Assembly: GCA_003155915.1 (NCBI GenBank)
Contig: PMFA01000016.1
Location: 38,745 to 95,735, forward strand
Length of the DNA stretch: 56,991 nt
DNA from: Acidimicrobiaceae bacterium
GTDB lineage: Bacteria > Actinomycetota > Acidimicrobiia > Acidimicrobiales > RAAP-2
Direction of reading: 5' to 3'
Every line of letters begins with the position of its first letter. The stretch's first letter is position 1. Position numbers and translations under genes: made by a program. Below the pieces are notes generated by a model that saw nothing but the letters and a program-made list of their open reading frames with translations, made no database searches and was not told where the DNA came from. This document shows, piece after piece, positions 33,838-44,891 of the stretch.

Positions 33838-34485
33838 TCAGTCGCGTCGCGGCAAGAGCCAGTCGGCGACGAGTTCCGGAGCGCGGTCGCCCCACTCCTC
33901 GGCCGTGATGGCGTAGCGCGCGTGGTCTTCCCACGCGCCGTCGATCTCGAGGTAACGCTCGGCGATTCCTTCGAAGCGAATGCCGAGCTTCTCGACGACC
34001 CGTCGTGAGGGGGCGTTGCGCGGAATGATGTTCACTTCGATGCGGTGCAATTTCAGTGACTCGAAGGCGTACTGCAAGAGCACGACGACCGCCTCGGGCA
34101 TCAGACCCTGACCGGCGACGGCCTCGTCGATCCAGTACCCGACGAAGGCCGACTGCAGTGGCCCGCGCTGGATTGAGGACAGCGTGATTTCGCCGAGGAA
34201 GCGACCGTCTTGGAAGATGCCGAAGCCGAAGCCCGTGCCCAGTTGGCGTTCGCGTTCTCGAATCGCACAGCGACTCACGAAGCTGCGTTGGTCGTCGGCC
34301 AGGTGCGAGGCGTGCGCCGACCTCGGCTCCCACTTCAAGAGCCAGTCGCGACACCTCGTGCGAACTTCGTACCAGCCGTCGTAGTCCTGCTCGGTCATCG
34401 TGCGCAGTACTATTCGCCGGCCGTGCAGGGAGATGGGCGAATAAATGGCTGTTCGTGTGCTCACCGTGATCGAGTCCTCACTCAC
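33838..34485 (-). CDS. RimJ/RimL-type GNAT acetyltransferase
   Basis: A 215-residue acetyltransferase of the RimJ/RimL kind, which acetylate protein N-termini or small amines. Signature pieces are GRRIVLRTMTEQDYDGWYEVR, FGIFQDGRFLGEITLSS, GYWIDEAVAGQGLMPEAVVVLLQYAFESLKLHRIEVNI and NAPSRRVVEKLGIRFEGIAERYL, then WEDHARYAI near the end. These match the family along its length. GTG 34485 is the likely start, with 32 bases to the ppx gene upstream. In actinobacteria a RimJ-like gene is often found near this cluster. Target unknown. Confidence 0.88.
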   Translation of the reverse strand: MSEDSITVSTRTAIYSPISLHGRRIVLRTMTEQDYDGWYEVRTRCRDWLLKWEPRSAHASHLADDQRSFVSRCAIRERERQLGTGFGFGIFQDGRFLGEITLSSIQRGPLQSAFVGYWIDEAVAGQGLMPEAVVVLLQYAFESLKLHRIEVNIIPRNAPSRRVVEKLGIRFEGIAERYLEIDGAWEDHARYAITAEEWGDRAPELVADWLLPRRD

Positions 34486-34517
34486 CCATCGTTACAGGTC
34501 GCGGGTCGACGCGCATT

Positions 34518-35441
34518 TCACGCATCAAGGAGCGAATCGGTGATGCCGTCGAGAATGTCGTTCTCCGAAGTGAGTAACTCGTTCGCCCCCAGGCGGCCCA
34601 TGACCGCGGCGAGCACGTAGAGACCGGCGTGGAGCACGTCTTCACGCCCTTTGACCATTCCCGGGCGGGCCAATCGAACTTCCGGCGACTCCGCGCTGAG
34701 CCGGTCACGCCAGAGTTCGACGGTCGCCAACGTGATCCGGCGATGGTGCACCGCAGCGCGGTCGTAGTGCGCGAGGCCGGCGTCGAGTTGGGCGAGCGTG
34801 GAGACGGTACCGGCCAGCCCCACGAGTCGGACGTTTCCCACGAGTGGGGCGAACTCCGGTACTTGGGCCCAGGCGCGACTCAGTTCGGCCTCGATCATCT
34901 CGCGCGCCGCGGCGTCGCTCGCGCCACTCACCATGCCCTTGCCGAGCGCTCGCTCGGTCACGCGCACGCAGCCCAATTGCATGGAATAGCTCAGGAGGAC
35001 GCCGTCGATCTTCGTCGCCAGTTCGGTCGAGCCCCCTCCCACGTCGACGATCACCGTCGAGCGATCATCCGGGGGCAATCCCGTCGTGGCGCCGACGTAG
35101 GAGAACGCGGCCTCCTCGTTGCCGTCGAGGATCCTCACTTCCACGCCGGTTCGACGACGCGCCTCTTCAAGAAAGTCCTCGCCGTTGACGGCGTCGCGCA
35201 CGGCCGACGTCGCCACGAGCAGTCCGCGAGCGACGCCCACTTCGTCCATCATCGTGCGGTACTCGCTCAAGACGTCGTAGGAACGTTGCATCGCCTCGGG
35301 TACCAACGTCCTCGAGGCGTCAACGCCCTGACTGAGTCGGGTGATCCGCGCCTCTCGACGCAGCGCCTCGTTGCGTTCGTTCACGATCAACAGTCGTGTG
35401 GAGTTACTGCCGCAGTCCAGGGCGGCCACGACCTCAGTCAC
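34518..35441 (-). CDS. ppx: Ppx/GppA-family phosphatase (exopolyphosphatase-like)
   Basis: A 307-residue short Ppx/GppA enzyme of the actinobacterial type, removing terminal phosphate from polyphosphate (or pppGpp). N-terminal ASKHA nucleotide loop: AALDCGSNSTRLLI (residues 6-19); second loop IVDVGGGSTELA; the catalytic Glu region NEEAAFSYVGAT and SAVRDAVNGEDF are in place, plus VGLAGTVSTLAQL. It lacks the C-terminal HD-like domain of the long forms, as in Mycobacterium Ppx1/2. GTG 35441 overlaps the DUF501 gene end by eight bases. Together with PPK2 (4853-5635) it suggests polyphosphate turnover. Confidence 0.9.
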   Translation of the reverse strand: MTEVVAALDCGSNSTRLLIVNERNEALRREARITRLSQGVDASRTLVPEAMQRSYDVLSEYRTMMDEVGVARGLLVATSAVRDAVNGEDFLEEARRRTGVEVRILDGNEEAAFSYVGATTGLPPDDRSTVIVDVGGGSTELATKIDGVLLSYSMQLGCVRVTERALGKGMVSGASDAAAREMIEAELSRAWAQVPEFAPLVGNVRLVGLAGTVSTLAQLDAGLAHYDRAAVHHRRITLATVELWRDRLSAESPEVRLARPGMVKGREDVLHAGLYVLAAVMGRLGANELLTSENDILDGITDSLLDA

Positions 35442-35912
35442 GAACGTCCTCGAGCGTCAACTCCGGAAGTTCGATTTCGTTCGCCACGAGTTCGCCGACG
35501 GGATCACTCGCGCCCACGAGGTGGTTGGCCAGATGTGCGTGCAGGCACTTCACGCCGACGCGCGTGCCGCCGACACCGCCGCTCGGCTGCGCGCCGCCGG
35601 TGCGCACCGTGGCGAGGCGGCGGCGCGCGGCGTACTCCTCGTGCGTCCTTGCCAACGCGTCGCCCTCGACGAGGTCTTCGAAGCGGTGGACGCCCCCGTT
35701 GCCTTCAAGTCGGCTCACGGCTTCGTGGATCGCCGGGTCGACGAGCCAAAAGAGCGTGGGCATCGGCGTGCCGTCACGTAGGTGCGGTTCGTTCTCGATG
35801 ACGACCGGACGTCCGTCGAGTCGTCGCACGACGACCGCGCAGCGTCCCGAGAGGGGTCGACCGAGGTACTCCTCAACGACGGCGATGTCGCCGGGCGACG
35901 CGTCGCGGAAAC

Positions 35913-35916
<4 letters not shown>
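35434..35916 (-). CDS. DUF501 domain protein
   Basis: A 160-residue protein of the DUF501 family. Recognisable pieces are GRCAVVVRRLDGRPVVIENEPHLRDGTPMPTLFWL and GGVGGTRVGVKCLHAHLANHLVGASDPVGE, which carry the family's conserved Cys and His residues (CLHAHLA). Function is unknown; its place between the FtsB-like and Ppx genes is conserved in actinobacteria. The start is TTG within a TTGA overlap with the upstream gene, so it is coupled. No alternative start is better. Confidence 0.92.
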
Positions 35917-37680
<1,764 letters not shown>

Positions 37681-37708
37681 CTACAGGTTACTAGGCGCCC
37701 GAAATCAC

Positions 37709-39082
37709 TCAAGAAGTCGCTTCGACGATGCGTATCTCGTCACGCAACTGACGCGCGCGTTCACGCAGCACACCCTCTAAATCGACACCGGCCCACTGCG
37801 CCATCTCCACGAGCGCCACGATGGCGTCGCCCCACGTGCTCTCCACGTCCGAGCTGGACTGCGCGTCTTCGGCCCCCACGTGCGCCAACGACAGTGAGTG
37901 CACCGCGTCGATCGCCCTCGTGCGTGATCGCTCGCCGTCACCGCGAAGATCGACCAGCGCGGCCTTGCGCAGCAGCTTCGTGTACAGGATCAGCGCCGGC
38001 AGTTGCCACACGATGCCGTCAGTCACGCTCTCGCGACCCTTCTCGTCGCGCTTCAGAATCTCCCAGCGCGCCGCGACGTCATCGGAACCGTTCACCCGCA
38101 CGTCACCGAAGACGTGCGGGTGGCGACCATTCAGCTTGTTGCGCACGGCGTCGGCGATGGTGGCGAGATTGAAGATCTCCTCCTCGTCGCCCAGTTCGGC
38201 GTGAAAGACGATCTGGAACAGCAGGTCGCCGAGTTCTTCTTCCACGTGGGTCGCCTCGGCACTGCCGTGACCGTCTTCGACGCGCACGAACGCTTCGAGC
38301 GCGTCGAGCGTCTCGTAGGCCTCCTCGAGCAAGTGCCGCGTCAGGGACGCGTGCGTCTGCTCCTGGTCCCACGGACACTCGGCGCGCAATCGACGCATGA
38401 ACGCGACGAGGTCGTCCATGGCCTCGCCCGCCGTGCGAAGTCCGTCGATCCACAGGGACGTCAGGTGGTCGACGTCACCGAAAGAGACCAGTTCGTCCGC
38501 GGACAGTTCGACGATGACCTCATCGCTCAGTCCGACGTGATGCAGCACCGTGACGACGGTGGATTTCGGAAGCCGATCGGCGACGCTCGCCAGTATCTCC
38601 AACGAGTAGGTCTGCAAGACCAACAAGGGACCGGGGCCGCGCAGCGCTTCGACGTTGGCGAGCGCGTCAACGACGCGCAGCCCACTCGCCATCGGGTCGC
38701 GCCCGAGCGCGGCGCACGCGACGTCGATGACCGAGACGGCGGGCTCGAGCACCGTCGTGACGTCCGAACAAGCCATTAGGAGTTCAACCGTTCGCTCGGC
38801 CACCACCGGCGAACCGGGCACGGCGTAGACCACTTCTCCATCCGGAGCGCTGCGCGCCAGCTCGATGAGGTCGGACACGATGGCTTCGTAGAGCGCGTCG
38901 AAAGAGTCCGCGCGCTCATAGAACTCGTCGTAGCTGGCGACGTCGGGGAACGCCGCCGCCGCCGGGTGAACGCGGGTCCTCAGGCGAACGACCGGCGCTT
39001 CACGCAAGAGGTCGAAGGTCCGGCGCGTTATGAGTTCGGCGTCACCGGGACCGAGTCCGACGACTCGAAGGACGGGCTTCAC
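37709..39082 (-). CDS. mazG: MazG NTP pyrophosphohydrolase fused to tetrapyrrole-methylase-like domain
   Basis: A 457-residue two-domain protein. Residues 1-215 form a tetrapyrrole-methylase-like fold: VVGLGPGDAELITRRTFDLL at the start and YAVPGSPVVAERTVELL, with the SAM-type loops, as in YabN-type fusions. Residues about 230-440 are MazG, a hydrolase of NTPs to NMP and PPi: MRRLRAECPWDQEQTHASLTRHLLEEAYETLDAL (metal-binding E-E-x-x-E/D) and VEEELGDLLFQIVFHAEL. The second MazG half is shorter and less conserved. GTG 39082 overlaps the upstream stop (GTGA). Housecleaning role is inferred from family; no methylase partner is seen. Confidence 0.9.
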   Translation of the reverse strand: MKPVLRVVGLGPGDAELITRRTFDLLREAPVVRLRTRVHPAAAAFPDVASYDEFYERADSFDALYEAIVSDLIELARSAPDGEVVYAVPGSPVVAERTVELLMACSDVTTVLEPAVSVIDVACAALGRDPMASGLRVVDALANVEALRGPGPLLVLQTYSLEILASVADRLPKSTVVTVLHHVGLSDEVIVELSADELVSFGDVDHLTSLWIDGLRTAGEAMDDLVAFMRRLRAECPWDQEQTHASLTRHLLEEAYETLDALEAFVRVEDGHGSAEATHVEEELGDLLFQIVFHAELGDEEEIFNLATIADAVRNKLNGRHPHVFGDVRVNGSDDVAARWEILKRDEKGRESVTDGIVWQLPALILYTKLLRKAALVDLRGDGERSRTRAIDAVHSLSLAHVGAEDAQSSSDVESTWGDAIVALVEMAQWAGVDLEGVLRERARQLRDEIRIVEATS

Positions 39083-40170
39083 TTATAGGTCGAAGCGCCG
39101 ACGCCCAGGTTCGAGATTGTCGTCGAACCAACGTCACTGCTCGAGGGCGCGGCCGGCGCGAAGACCTCCGGGCCACTCGAGCCGAGTCCCCAACGACCGA
39201 AGGAGGGGTCGATCGCGATCACCGAGTAGTAGTAGAGGATGCGTTCCTTCTCGGTGTTGGCCGCGGTGGCGTTCGCGGTCTCGAGGTCGCTCAGGACCGC
39301 GCTCTCGGCCTGGGCGAAGGGCGTGGGCGTGCGCTTGGTGGGCGCGACGAACAGGTCGGCCTCGGCGTTGTCGTAGGTGATCTGTTCCGGCGTCGTGGGA
39401 AACGTGTTCAGGGGCGTCGACGCCGTGGCCGTGCGCACGCCGCTGAAGGAAGAACTCGTGGGTCCGAAGCAGCCGTAGACACCACCCTTCGACGCGGACG
39501 GGTCGGCCGAGAACTTCTTCGCCAGTTCCGCGACGCTCATCCCCTCGGACTGGGCTTCGTTGAAGTTCGTGATCTGCGTCGGATCGACGACGGCCACGCT
39601 CACGCAGATCGTGTCGTAGTTCGCGGTGTGCGTCGAGTAGTACTTCTTCATCGAGGTCACCGTGAGCGGCACCGTCGTGTCGAGTTTGGCGACGAGATCG
39701 AGCGAGGCCGCCTGCGAGGCGATCTCGAAGGTGCGCATCTCGGCGGGCATCTCGGCGAGCGCCTGGGCCGAGGTTCCGGTGCACGGCGTGCTCTGAGAGG
39801 CCGAGGCGGCGCTCAGTTCACCCAGGAGCGACGAGCGAGCCTTGGCCAACACCGCGGCGTCGGGGTGGAACTTCAACGTCGTCGTGGCGTAGTGGTCAAT
39901 GGCCAAACCTTCGACGCGCAGATTGGCCCACGCCGCGGCGCCACTGGCGCCCATCGAGGCGCCCCCGGCACCCGGCGCGAAGCTCGCCGATCCGAGGAGC
40001 GTGACGTAACAGTCCAACGTTGCGTTCGAAGAAATCGCTGACAGTTCACTGCGAAAGGTCGAACTCGCGACCGTCGAGCCGTTCACCGAGATTCCCGATG
40101 CGTTATTACTCAAGCCGTAGAGCGTGGCTCCGAGCAGGGCGATGACCAACAGAGCTACGAGACGGCGCAC
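39079..40170 (-). CDS. SurA-N-like exported protein between mfd and mazG
   Basis: A 363-residue exported protein with an N-terminal signal or anchor (residues 3-22). The first part (ISVNGSTVASSTFRSELSAI) resembles the SurA N-terminal chaperone motif (I-x-V-N-G-x-x-I-x-x-x-x-F-x-x-E-L), and SVAELAKKFSADPSASKGGVYGCFGP resembles a parvulin-type peptidyl-prolyl isomerase region. The gene's position between mfd and mazG matches the SurA-like lipoprotein of streptomycetes and mycobacteria, but there is no lipobox Cys after this signal. Probably an extracytoplasmic folding helper; isomerase activity is not certain. GTG 40170 has TAGGCT 6 bases before it. Confidence 0.78.
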   Translation of the reverse strand: MRRLVALLVIALLGATLYGLSNNASGISVNGSTVASSTFRSELSAISSNATLDCYVTLLGSASFAPGAGGASMGASGAAAWANLRVEGLAIDHYATTTLKFHPDAAVLAKARSSLLGELSAASASQSTPCTGTSAQALAEMPAEMRTFEIASQAASLDLVAKLDTTVPLTVTSMKKYYSTHTANYDTICVSVAVVDPTQITNFNEAQSEGMSVAELAKKFSADPSASKGGVYGCFGPTSSSFSGVRTATASTPLNTFPTTPEQITYDNAEADLFVAPTKRTPTPFAQAESAVLSDLETANATAANTEKERILYYYSVIAIDPSFGRWGLGSSGPEVFAPAAPSSSDVGSTTISNLGVGASTYK

Positions 40171-40176
40171 ACACTC

Positions 40177-40182
40177 AGCCTA
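40177..40182 (-). promoter_or_regulatory. Putative -10 box, leaderless start of SurA-like gene
   Basis: TAGGCT on the minus strand 6 bases before GTG 40170, in the 17-base gap after mfd. It would give the SurA-like/mazG pair a promoter apart from mfd. Confidence 0.4.
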
Positions 40183-40187
40183 GTAAA

Positions 40188-43100
40188 TCAGGCATTGGCC
40201 TCTTCGGCCACCGCGACCAGGGTGGCCAGCAACTCGAGCAGCGCGTGCGGCGTCGCCCCCTCGTTCGACACCTCGACGCGCAGTTCCTTCGTCCCTTCGT
40301 CGTAGGCCCGTGAGCCGAGCGTTCGTCGCACCCGCATCTGCTGGCTGAACGAGAGATCGAGTGGCGCGACTTTGACGACGGGCTTGGTGCGGATGCCGAC
40401 CCGCGCGGGCAGCACGACGACTGAATTCACGCCGTGTTCGATGCACACGAGGCGCAGTTCGCCCAGCTCGAGCAGGCCCTGGGCGGGCGCGGGCAATGGT
40501 CCGTAGCGGTCCAGCCATTCGTCACGCAGGTCGTGGAGTTCGTCAAACGTCGTCACGCCCACCAGTCGGCGGTAGGCCTCGAGCCGGGCGTCGTCGGCTT
40601 CGACGTAGCCCTTGGGCAGGTGCGCTTCGCCGGGCACGTCGAGATTGACCTGCACGACCTCGGGCACGACGAAGCCCTTCGCGTCGGCGACCGCTTCGGC
40701 CACCAGTTGTACGTAGAGGTCGTAGCCGACCGCGGCGACCGGACCCGACTGGTCGTGACCGAGGAGATTGCCGGCCCCGCGGATCTCGAGGTCGCGCATG
40801 GCGATCTTGAAACCACTGCCGAGCGCGGTGTTGTCACCGATCGTTCGCAGGCGCTCGTAGGCGGTCTCGGACAGGACCTGATCGGCCGGGTGGAAGAGAT
40901 AGGCGTAGGCGCGCTGGCCACTTCGACCGACGCGCCCGCGCAGTTGGTGCAACTGTCCGAGACCGAGGCGTTCCGCGCGGTCCACTATCAACGTATTGAC
41001 CGTGGGCAGGTCGATGCCCGACTCGACGATCGTCGTGCACACGAGCACGTCGAAGCGACCCTGCCAGAAGTCGACCATCACCCGTTCGAGCGTGCCCTCG
41101 TCCATCTGTCCGTGCGCGACGGCGATGCGCGCGTCGGGCACGAGCTGTCCGAGTCGTCGCGCCACCTGATCGATGTCCGAGACCCGGTTGTGGACGAAGA
41201 AGACCTGACCTTCGCGCAAGAGCTCTCGTCGCATCGCCTCGACCACCGCCGCCTCGTTGTACTCGCCCACGTGCGTGAGGATGGGCCGGCGGTCGGCGGG
41301 CGGCGTCGTGATCATCGAAAGGTCGCGGATGCCGACGAAGGCCATCTCGAGGGTTCGCGGGATCGGGCTGGCGCTCAGGGTCAAGACGTCCACGCCGATC
41401 GAACGGGCCTTGATCGCCTCCTTGTGCGTCACGCCGAAGCGTTGCTCCTCGTCCACGACGAGGAGTCCGAGGTCCTTGAAGCCGACGTTCTCAGACAGCA
41501 GTCGGTGCGTGCCGATGACGACGTCGACGCTGCCGTCTTTCAGGCCGGCCAGCGTCTCTTTGGTCTCGGCGTCGTCGACGAAGCGACTGAGCATCGTCAC
41601 CCTGACCGGAAAACCGGCGAAGCGATCGCTAAACGTGGCGAAGTGTTGGCTCGCGAGCAGCGTCGTCGGTACCAGAATCGCCGCCTGCTTACCGTCCTGG
41701 ACCGCTTTGAAGACGGCGCGAATGGCGACTTCGGTCTTGCCGAAACCAACGTCAGCGCAGACCAGCCGGTCCATCGGACGCGCCAGTTCCATGTCGGCCT
41801 TCACGTCCTCGATCGCCTGGGCCTGGTCGGCGGTCAACGTGAAGGGGAAGAGGTCCTCCATCTCGCGCTGCCATTCGGTGTCGGCGCCGAAGGCGTGTCC
41901 GACGGCGACGTTGCGCTGGCGATACAGGTCCACCAACTCTTGGGCGACTAAGAACGCCGCGGCGCGCGCCTTGGCGCGGGTCTTTTGCCATTCGGCCCCA
42001 CCCATGCGCGAGAGCGCGGGGTGCTCGCCGCCCGAATACGGCGTCAGGGCGTCGATCATCTCGGTCGGCCAGTAACTACGCCCGTCCTTGAACTCCAGGA
42101 TCAAGTAGTCGCGCGTTGTGCCGTTGATCGCCCTCGTCGTCGTGCCCGAGAACCGCGCCACGCCGTGTTGGCGGTGCACGACCAGACTGCCGACGGCGAG
42201 GTCGTCGAAGAACCCGTCGACGTTGCGCGCGCGAGTGCGCGCCGCTCGGTGCACGCTCCGCCTCCCGGTGAGGTCACTCTCGCTCCACACGACGATCTCC
42301 GGGTCATCGATGCTGAAGCCCGACGCCAGCGAGCTCTCGAGCACGCTGAGGCGCACGTCGAGCACCCTGGTGGCGTCGGTCGTGACCTCCAACCCTTCGC
42401 CGCGCAGTTGGTCGGCCATGCGCTCGACGGCCGCGGCGTTCGACGTGAGCACCACCCCTCGACGTTTCGTCGACCACCCACGAACGTGCGCGGCGATGCG
42501 CGCAGCGTCGCCCTGGACGATCGGCGGCGACGTGAGATTGAGCGAACCGGTCGTCCCGGCGAGCGACGCGTCCAACGCGACGTCGATACGTCCTTCGAGG
42601 ACCCGCGACCAGTCCGCGTGCAACAGTGGGATCTGCGACGTCGCCTGCCAGGTCGCGGCCACCGCGTCGGTCAGTTCGCGCTCTTCGTCGAGGAGGTCGG
42701 CCAATCGGCTCGACACGCGATCCGGTTCGACCACGACCACGGTGGCGTCGTGGACTTCATCGAGCAACGTCCGCTGCTCATCCACGAAGAGGGGCATCCA
42801 GCCCTCCATGCCGTCGAAGAGCTGACCCGTCGCGAGTCGGTCGAACGTCGCGCGGCCCCACGCCATGGCGTCGATCATGCGCTCGGCGCCTTGACGCGCG
42901 TCGTGGCTCAAGAGCCATTCGCGCGCCGGGGCGATCACTGCCTCGTCGAGGTCGTGCAGGGAACGTTGATTGGCGATGTCGAAGGAGGTCAGTCGCTCGA
43001 CCTCGTCACCGAAGAAGTCGAGACGAATCGGCTCGTGTCCCTGCGCCGGCCAGAGGTCGACGATGCCCCCACGAACCGCGAACTCGGCGCGGTGTTCGAC

Positions 43101-43586
43101 GAGGCTCTCGCGTCGATAGCCGAAGCGTGCGAGTGACGCGATGAACTCGTCGCGGTCCAGTTCGCCGCCGCGACGAACTGGCAGCGGCGCAACGATGCCT
43201 TCGGGCGAGAGGACCTGCGCGATCGAACGGGCCGACGCGATGATGATTCTCGGAGCGTGACCCGTGGCGACGCGCCAGCGCAACAGTGCCCGGGTCGCCA
43301 TGGCCTGGTTGTCGGGACTGACGCGCTCGAGCGGATGCGTGTCCCAGCCCGGCCACAGGGCGACTTCAACGTCGGGGCCGACCAGCGCGGCGACTGACTC
43401 TCGTAACGCTTCGGCCTCATTCGACGTCGCCGTGACGCCGATCGTGAAGTCGTTCTCGACGGCGTAGGCCGCGACCGACAGTGGCGTCGCGAAAGAACTG
43501 GGTGAAAAAGTCCCGCGGGCGTTGTCGGCCCGAATCGCCGGGGCAACGCGTTCGAGGACTCGAACCAGGCCCGTCGCCTCAGTCAC
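40188..43586 (-). CDS. mfd: Transcription-repair coupling factor Mfd
   Basis: Superfamily 2 DNA translocase that frees RNA polymerase stalled at lesions and recruits UvrA. 1132 residues. N-part resembles UvrB (domain 1/2), the RNA polymerase-interacting domain starts near SLVVHRQHGVARFSG (about 465), and the translocase motor begins near 590: Walker A DVGFGKTEVA (about 612), DEEQ in LVVDEEQRFGV, motif III LTLSASPIPRTL, motif V IVESGIDLPTVN, VI LGQLHQLRGRVGRSGQRAYAYL. C-terminal TRCF domain is present. GTG 43586 overlaps the pth stop by four bases, so it is coupled. The gene's last bases lie 17 from the SurA-like gene. Confidence 0.97.
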   Translation of the reverse strand: MTEATGLVRVLERVAPAIRADNARGTFSPSSFATPLSVAAYAVENDFTIGVTATSNEAEALRESVAALVGPDVEVALWPGWDTHPLERVSPDNQAMATRALLRWRVATGHAPRIIIASARSIAQVLSPEGIVAPLPVRRGGELDRDEFIASLARFGYRRESLVEHRAEFAVRGGIVDLWPAQGHEPIRLDFFGDEVERLTSFDIANQRSLHDLDEAVIAPAREWLLSHDARQGAERMIDAMAWGRATFDRLATGQLFDGMEGWMPLFVDEQRTLLDEVHDATVVVVEPDRVSSRLADLLDEERELTDAVAATWQATSQIPLLHADWSRVLEGRIDVALDASLAGTTGSLNLTSPPIVQGDAARIAAHVRGWSTKRRGVVLTSNAAAVERMADQLRGEGLEVTTDATRVLDVRLSVLESSLASGFSIDDPEIVVWSESDLTGRRSVHRAARTRARNVDGFFDDLAVGSLVVHRQHGVARFSGTTTRAINGTTRDYLILEFKDGRSYWPTEMIDALTPYSGGEHPALSRMGGAEWQKTRAKARAAAFLVAQELVDLYRQRNVAVGHAFGADTEWQREMEDLFPFTLTADQAQAIEDVKADMELARPMDRLVCADVGFGKTEVAIRAVFKAVQDGKQAAILVPTTLLASQHFATFSDRFAGFPVRVTMLSRFVDDAETKETLAGLKDGSVDVVIGTHRLLSENVGFKDLGLLVVDEEQRFGVTHKEAIKARSIGVDVLTLSASPIPRTLEMAFVGIRDLSMITTPPADRRPILTHVGEYNEAAVVEAMRRELLREGQVFFVHNRVSDIDQVARRLGQLVPDARIAVAHGQMDEGTLERVMVDFWQGRFDVLVCTTIVESGIDLPTVNTLIVDRAERLGLGQLHQLRGRVGRSGQRAYAYLFHPADQVLSETAYERLRTIGDNTALGSGFKIAMRDLEIRGAGNLLGHDQSGPVAAVGYDLYVQLVAEAVADAKGFVVPEVVQVNLDVPGEAHLPKGYVEADDARLEAYRRLVGVTTFDELHDLRDEWLDRYGPLPAPAQGLLELGELRLVCIEHGVNSVVVLPARVGIRTKPVVKVAPLDLSFSQQMRVRRTLGSRAYDEGTKELRVEVSNEGATPHALLELLATLVAVAEEANA

Positions 43587-44200
43587 GAGCGGTTGACGCG
43601 TTGTTGGGCATCCTCGAATTCAAAGTCGAGCAGCGTCTCGATGGCGTCCGCAGCGGCGGCGACGTATTCGGCCATCGCGAGCTTCCTCGCACCGGTCGGG
43701 CGCTGCAGCACGTAGTCCGCGCCCTGCTCTTTGGACGGTGGTTTGCCGATCCCGATTCGCAGTCGCGAGAAATCGTTGGTGCCGAGCGTCTTGGCGATCG
43801 ATCGCAGGCCGTTGTGGCCCGCGAGACCGCCGCCGAACTTGAGTTGCAGCCGTCCCGGTTCAAGGTCCAACTCGTCGTGCGCGACGACGAGACGCGCCAG
43901 GTCCTCGAGTGACGTTCGCTTGAGCAGTGGCGGCAACGCGGCCCCGGATTCGTTCATGAACGTGGTCGGCACGGCCAGGGTGACCGGTCCGCGTGCGGTG
44001 GGCGCCGTGGCACTGAGGGCGCGCTGGCGACTCTCGTGGGTCAGTCGTAGGCCACGGCGCTCCGCGACGAGGCGAACGGCGTCACCGCCGACGTTGTGAC
44101 GTGACCCTTCGTACTCCGAACCAGGGTTCGCCAGTCCGAGGATGACCAGTGTGCTCGCACTCCCGCGTCGGTCGTGGTCGCGAAAGCGCCGCAGCGCCAC
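43583..44200 (-). CDS. pth: Peptidyl-tRNA hydrolase
   Basis: Releases peptides from peptidyl-tRNA dropped by ribosomes. 205 residues. Conserved sites: LGLANPGSEYEGSRHNVGG with the catalytic His, PTTFMNESGAAL with the active-site Asn, VAHDELDLEPGRLQLKFGGGLAGHNGLRSI with Asp and Asn. The protein has about 15 extra residues before the usual Val-Ile-Leu-Gly start; GTG 44200 is the only start codon in that stretch, so the extension may be real or translation may start from a rarer codon. It follows rplY by 6 bases. Confidence 0.95.
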   Translation of the reverse strand: MALRRFRDHDRRGSASTLVILGLANPGSEYEGSRHNVGGDAVRLVAERRGLRLTHESRQRALSATAPTARGPVTLAVPTTFMNESGAALPPLLKRTSLEDLARLVVAHDELDLEPGRLQLKFGGGLAGHNGLRSIAKTLGTNDFSRLRIGIGKPPSKEQGADYVLQRPTGARKLAMAEYVAAAADAIETLLDFEFEDAQQRVNRS

Positions 44201-44206
44201 GACGGG

Positions 44207-44809
44207 CTATTCCGCGGTTTCGGTCTCCGCGGCCGCCTTCACGGGGGCCGTGGTGCGACCGGGACGAGACGACACGACCGAAACAGTCGGGTCGCCGGCG
44301 GGCTCGACGCCCTTGGGCAACGCGAGCTCCTCGACGCGGATCGTGCCGCCGACCTTGAGATCGGAGATGTCGACGTCAATGTGGGTGGGGATCTGGTCGG
44401 GGCGGCTGCGTACTTCAATGGAGAACATCTGCTGGTCGACTTCCCAGTCGGCGTGTCGCACCTCGACCGCGTCACCGATCATGTGTAGCGGAACCTCGAC
44501 CACCACGGGTTCGTTGGGGTCGACGACCTGGAAGTCCACGTGGGCGACGGTGCCGCGCACCGGGTGACGCTGGATGTCACGGGCCATGACGAGGAACTTC
44601 TTGCCGTCGGCGTCGAGTTCGATCAGTGAGTTGATGCCCTGCTCGCCTGAGACGGCGGTGCGAAACGACTTGGCCTCCACCGCGATCGGCAGCGGCTCCA
44701 CGCCCTCGCCGTAGACCACGGCGGGGATCGAGCCAGCCAGGCGCAGGCGACGGGCGTTGCGAGAGCCCTTGCCCCGGGTGGTGGTCGCGTTCAAAGTGGC
44801 GTGTGACAT
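44207..44809 (-). CDS. rplY: Large ribosomal subunit protein bL25 (CTC form)
   Basis: A 200-residue 5S rRNA-binding protein of the long CTC form: N-terminal L25 domain (TTTRGKGSRNARRLRLAGSIPAVVYGEG) and the C-terminal beta domain (HMIGDAVEVRHADWEVDQ, VDISDLKVGGTIRVEELALPKGV). An Ala/Thr/Glu tail ends it. ATG 44809 is chosen: AGGAG six bases before it, and it begins with the usual short start. An in-frame stretch back to 45001 lies in the upstream gene region and is not used. Ordered with prs and pth as in many bacteria. Confidence 0.95.
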   Translation of the reverse strand: MSHATLNATTTRGKGSRNARRLRLAGSIPAVVYGEGVEPLPIAVEAKSFRTAVSGEQGINSLIELDADGKKFLVMARDIQRHPVRGTVAHVDFQVVDPNEPVVVEVPLHMIGDAVEVRHADWEVDQQMFSIEVRSRPDQIPTHIDVDISDLKVGGTIRVEELALPKGVEPAGDPTVSVVSSRPGRTTAPVKAAAETETAE

Positions 44810-44891
44810 CGAAACTCCTATCGAGTGGCTGGCGCAAAGGCTGCGCGCACAGGAAAACAAGTCTAGCCCGCCTCGCGCGAGGGCCCCAAGC

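Noticed and set aside
40434-43136. Two long plus-strand open frames opposite mfd
   Set aside because: They are antisense shadows of the well conserved mfd gene.
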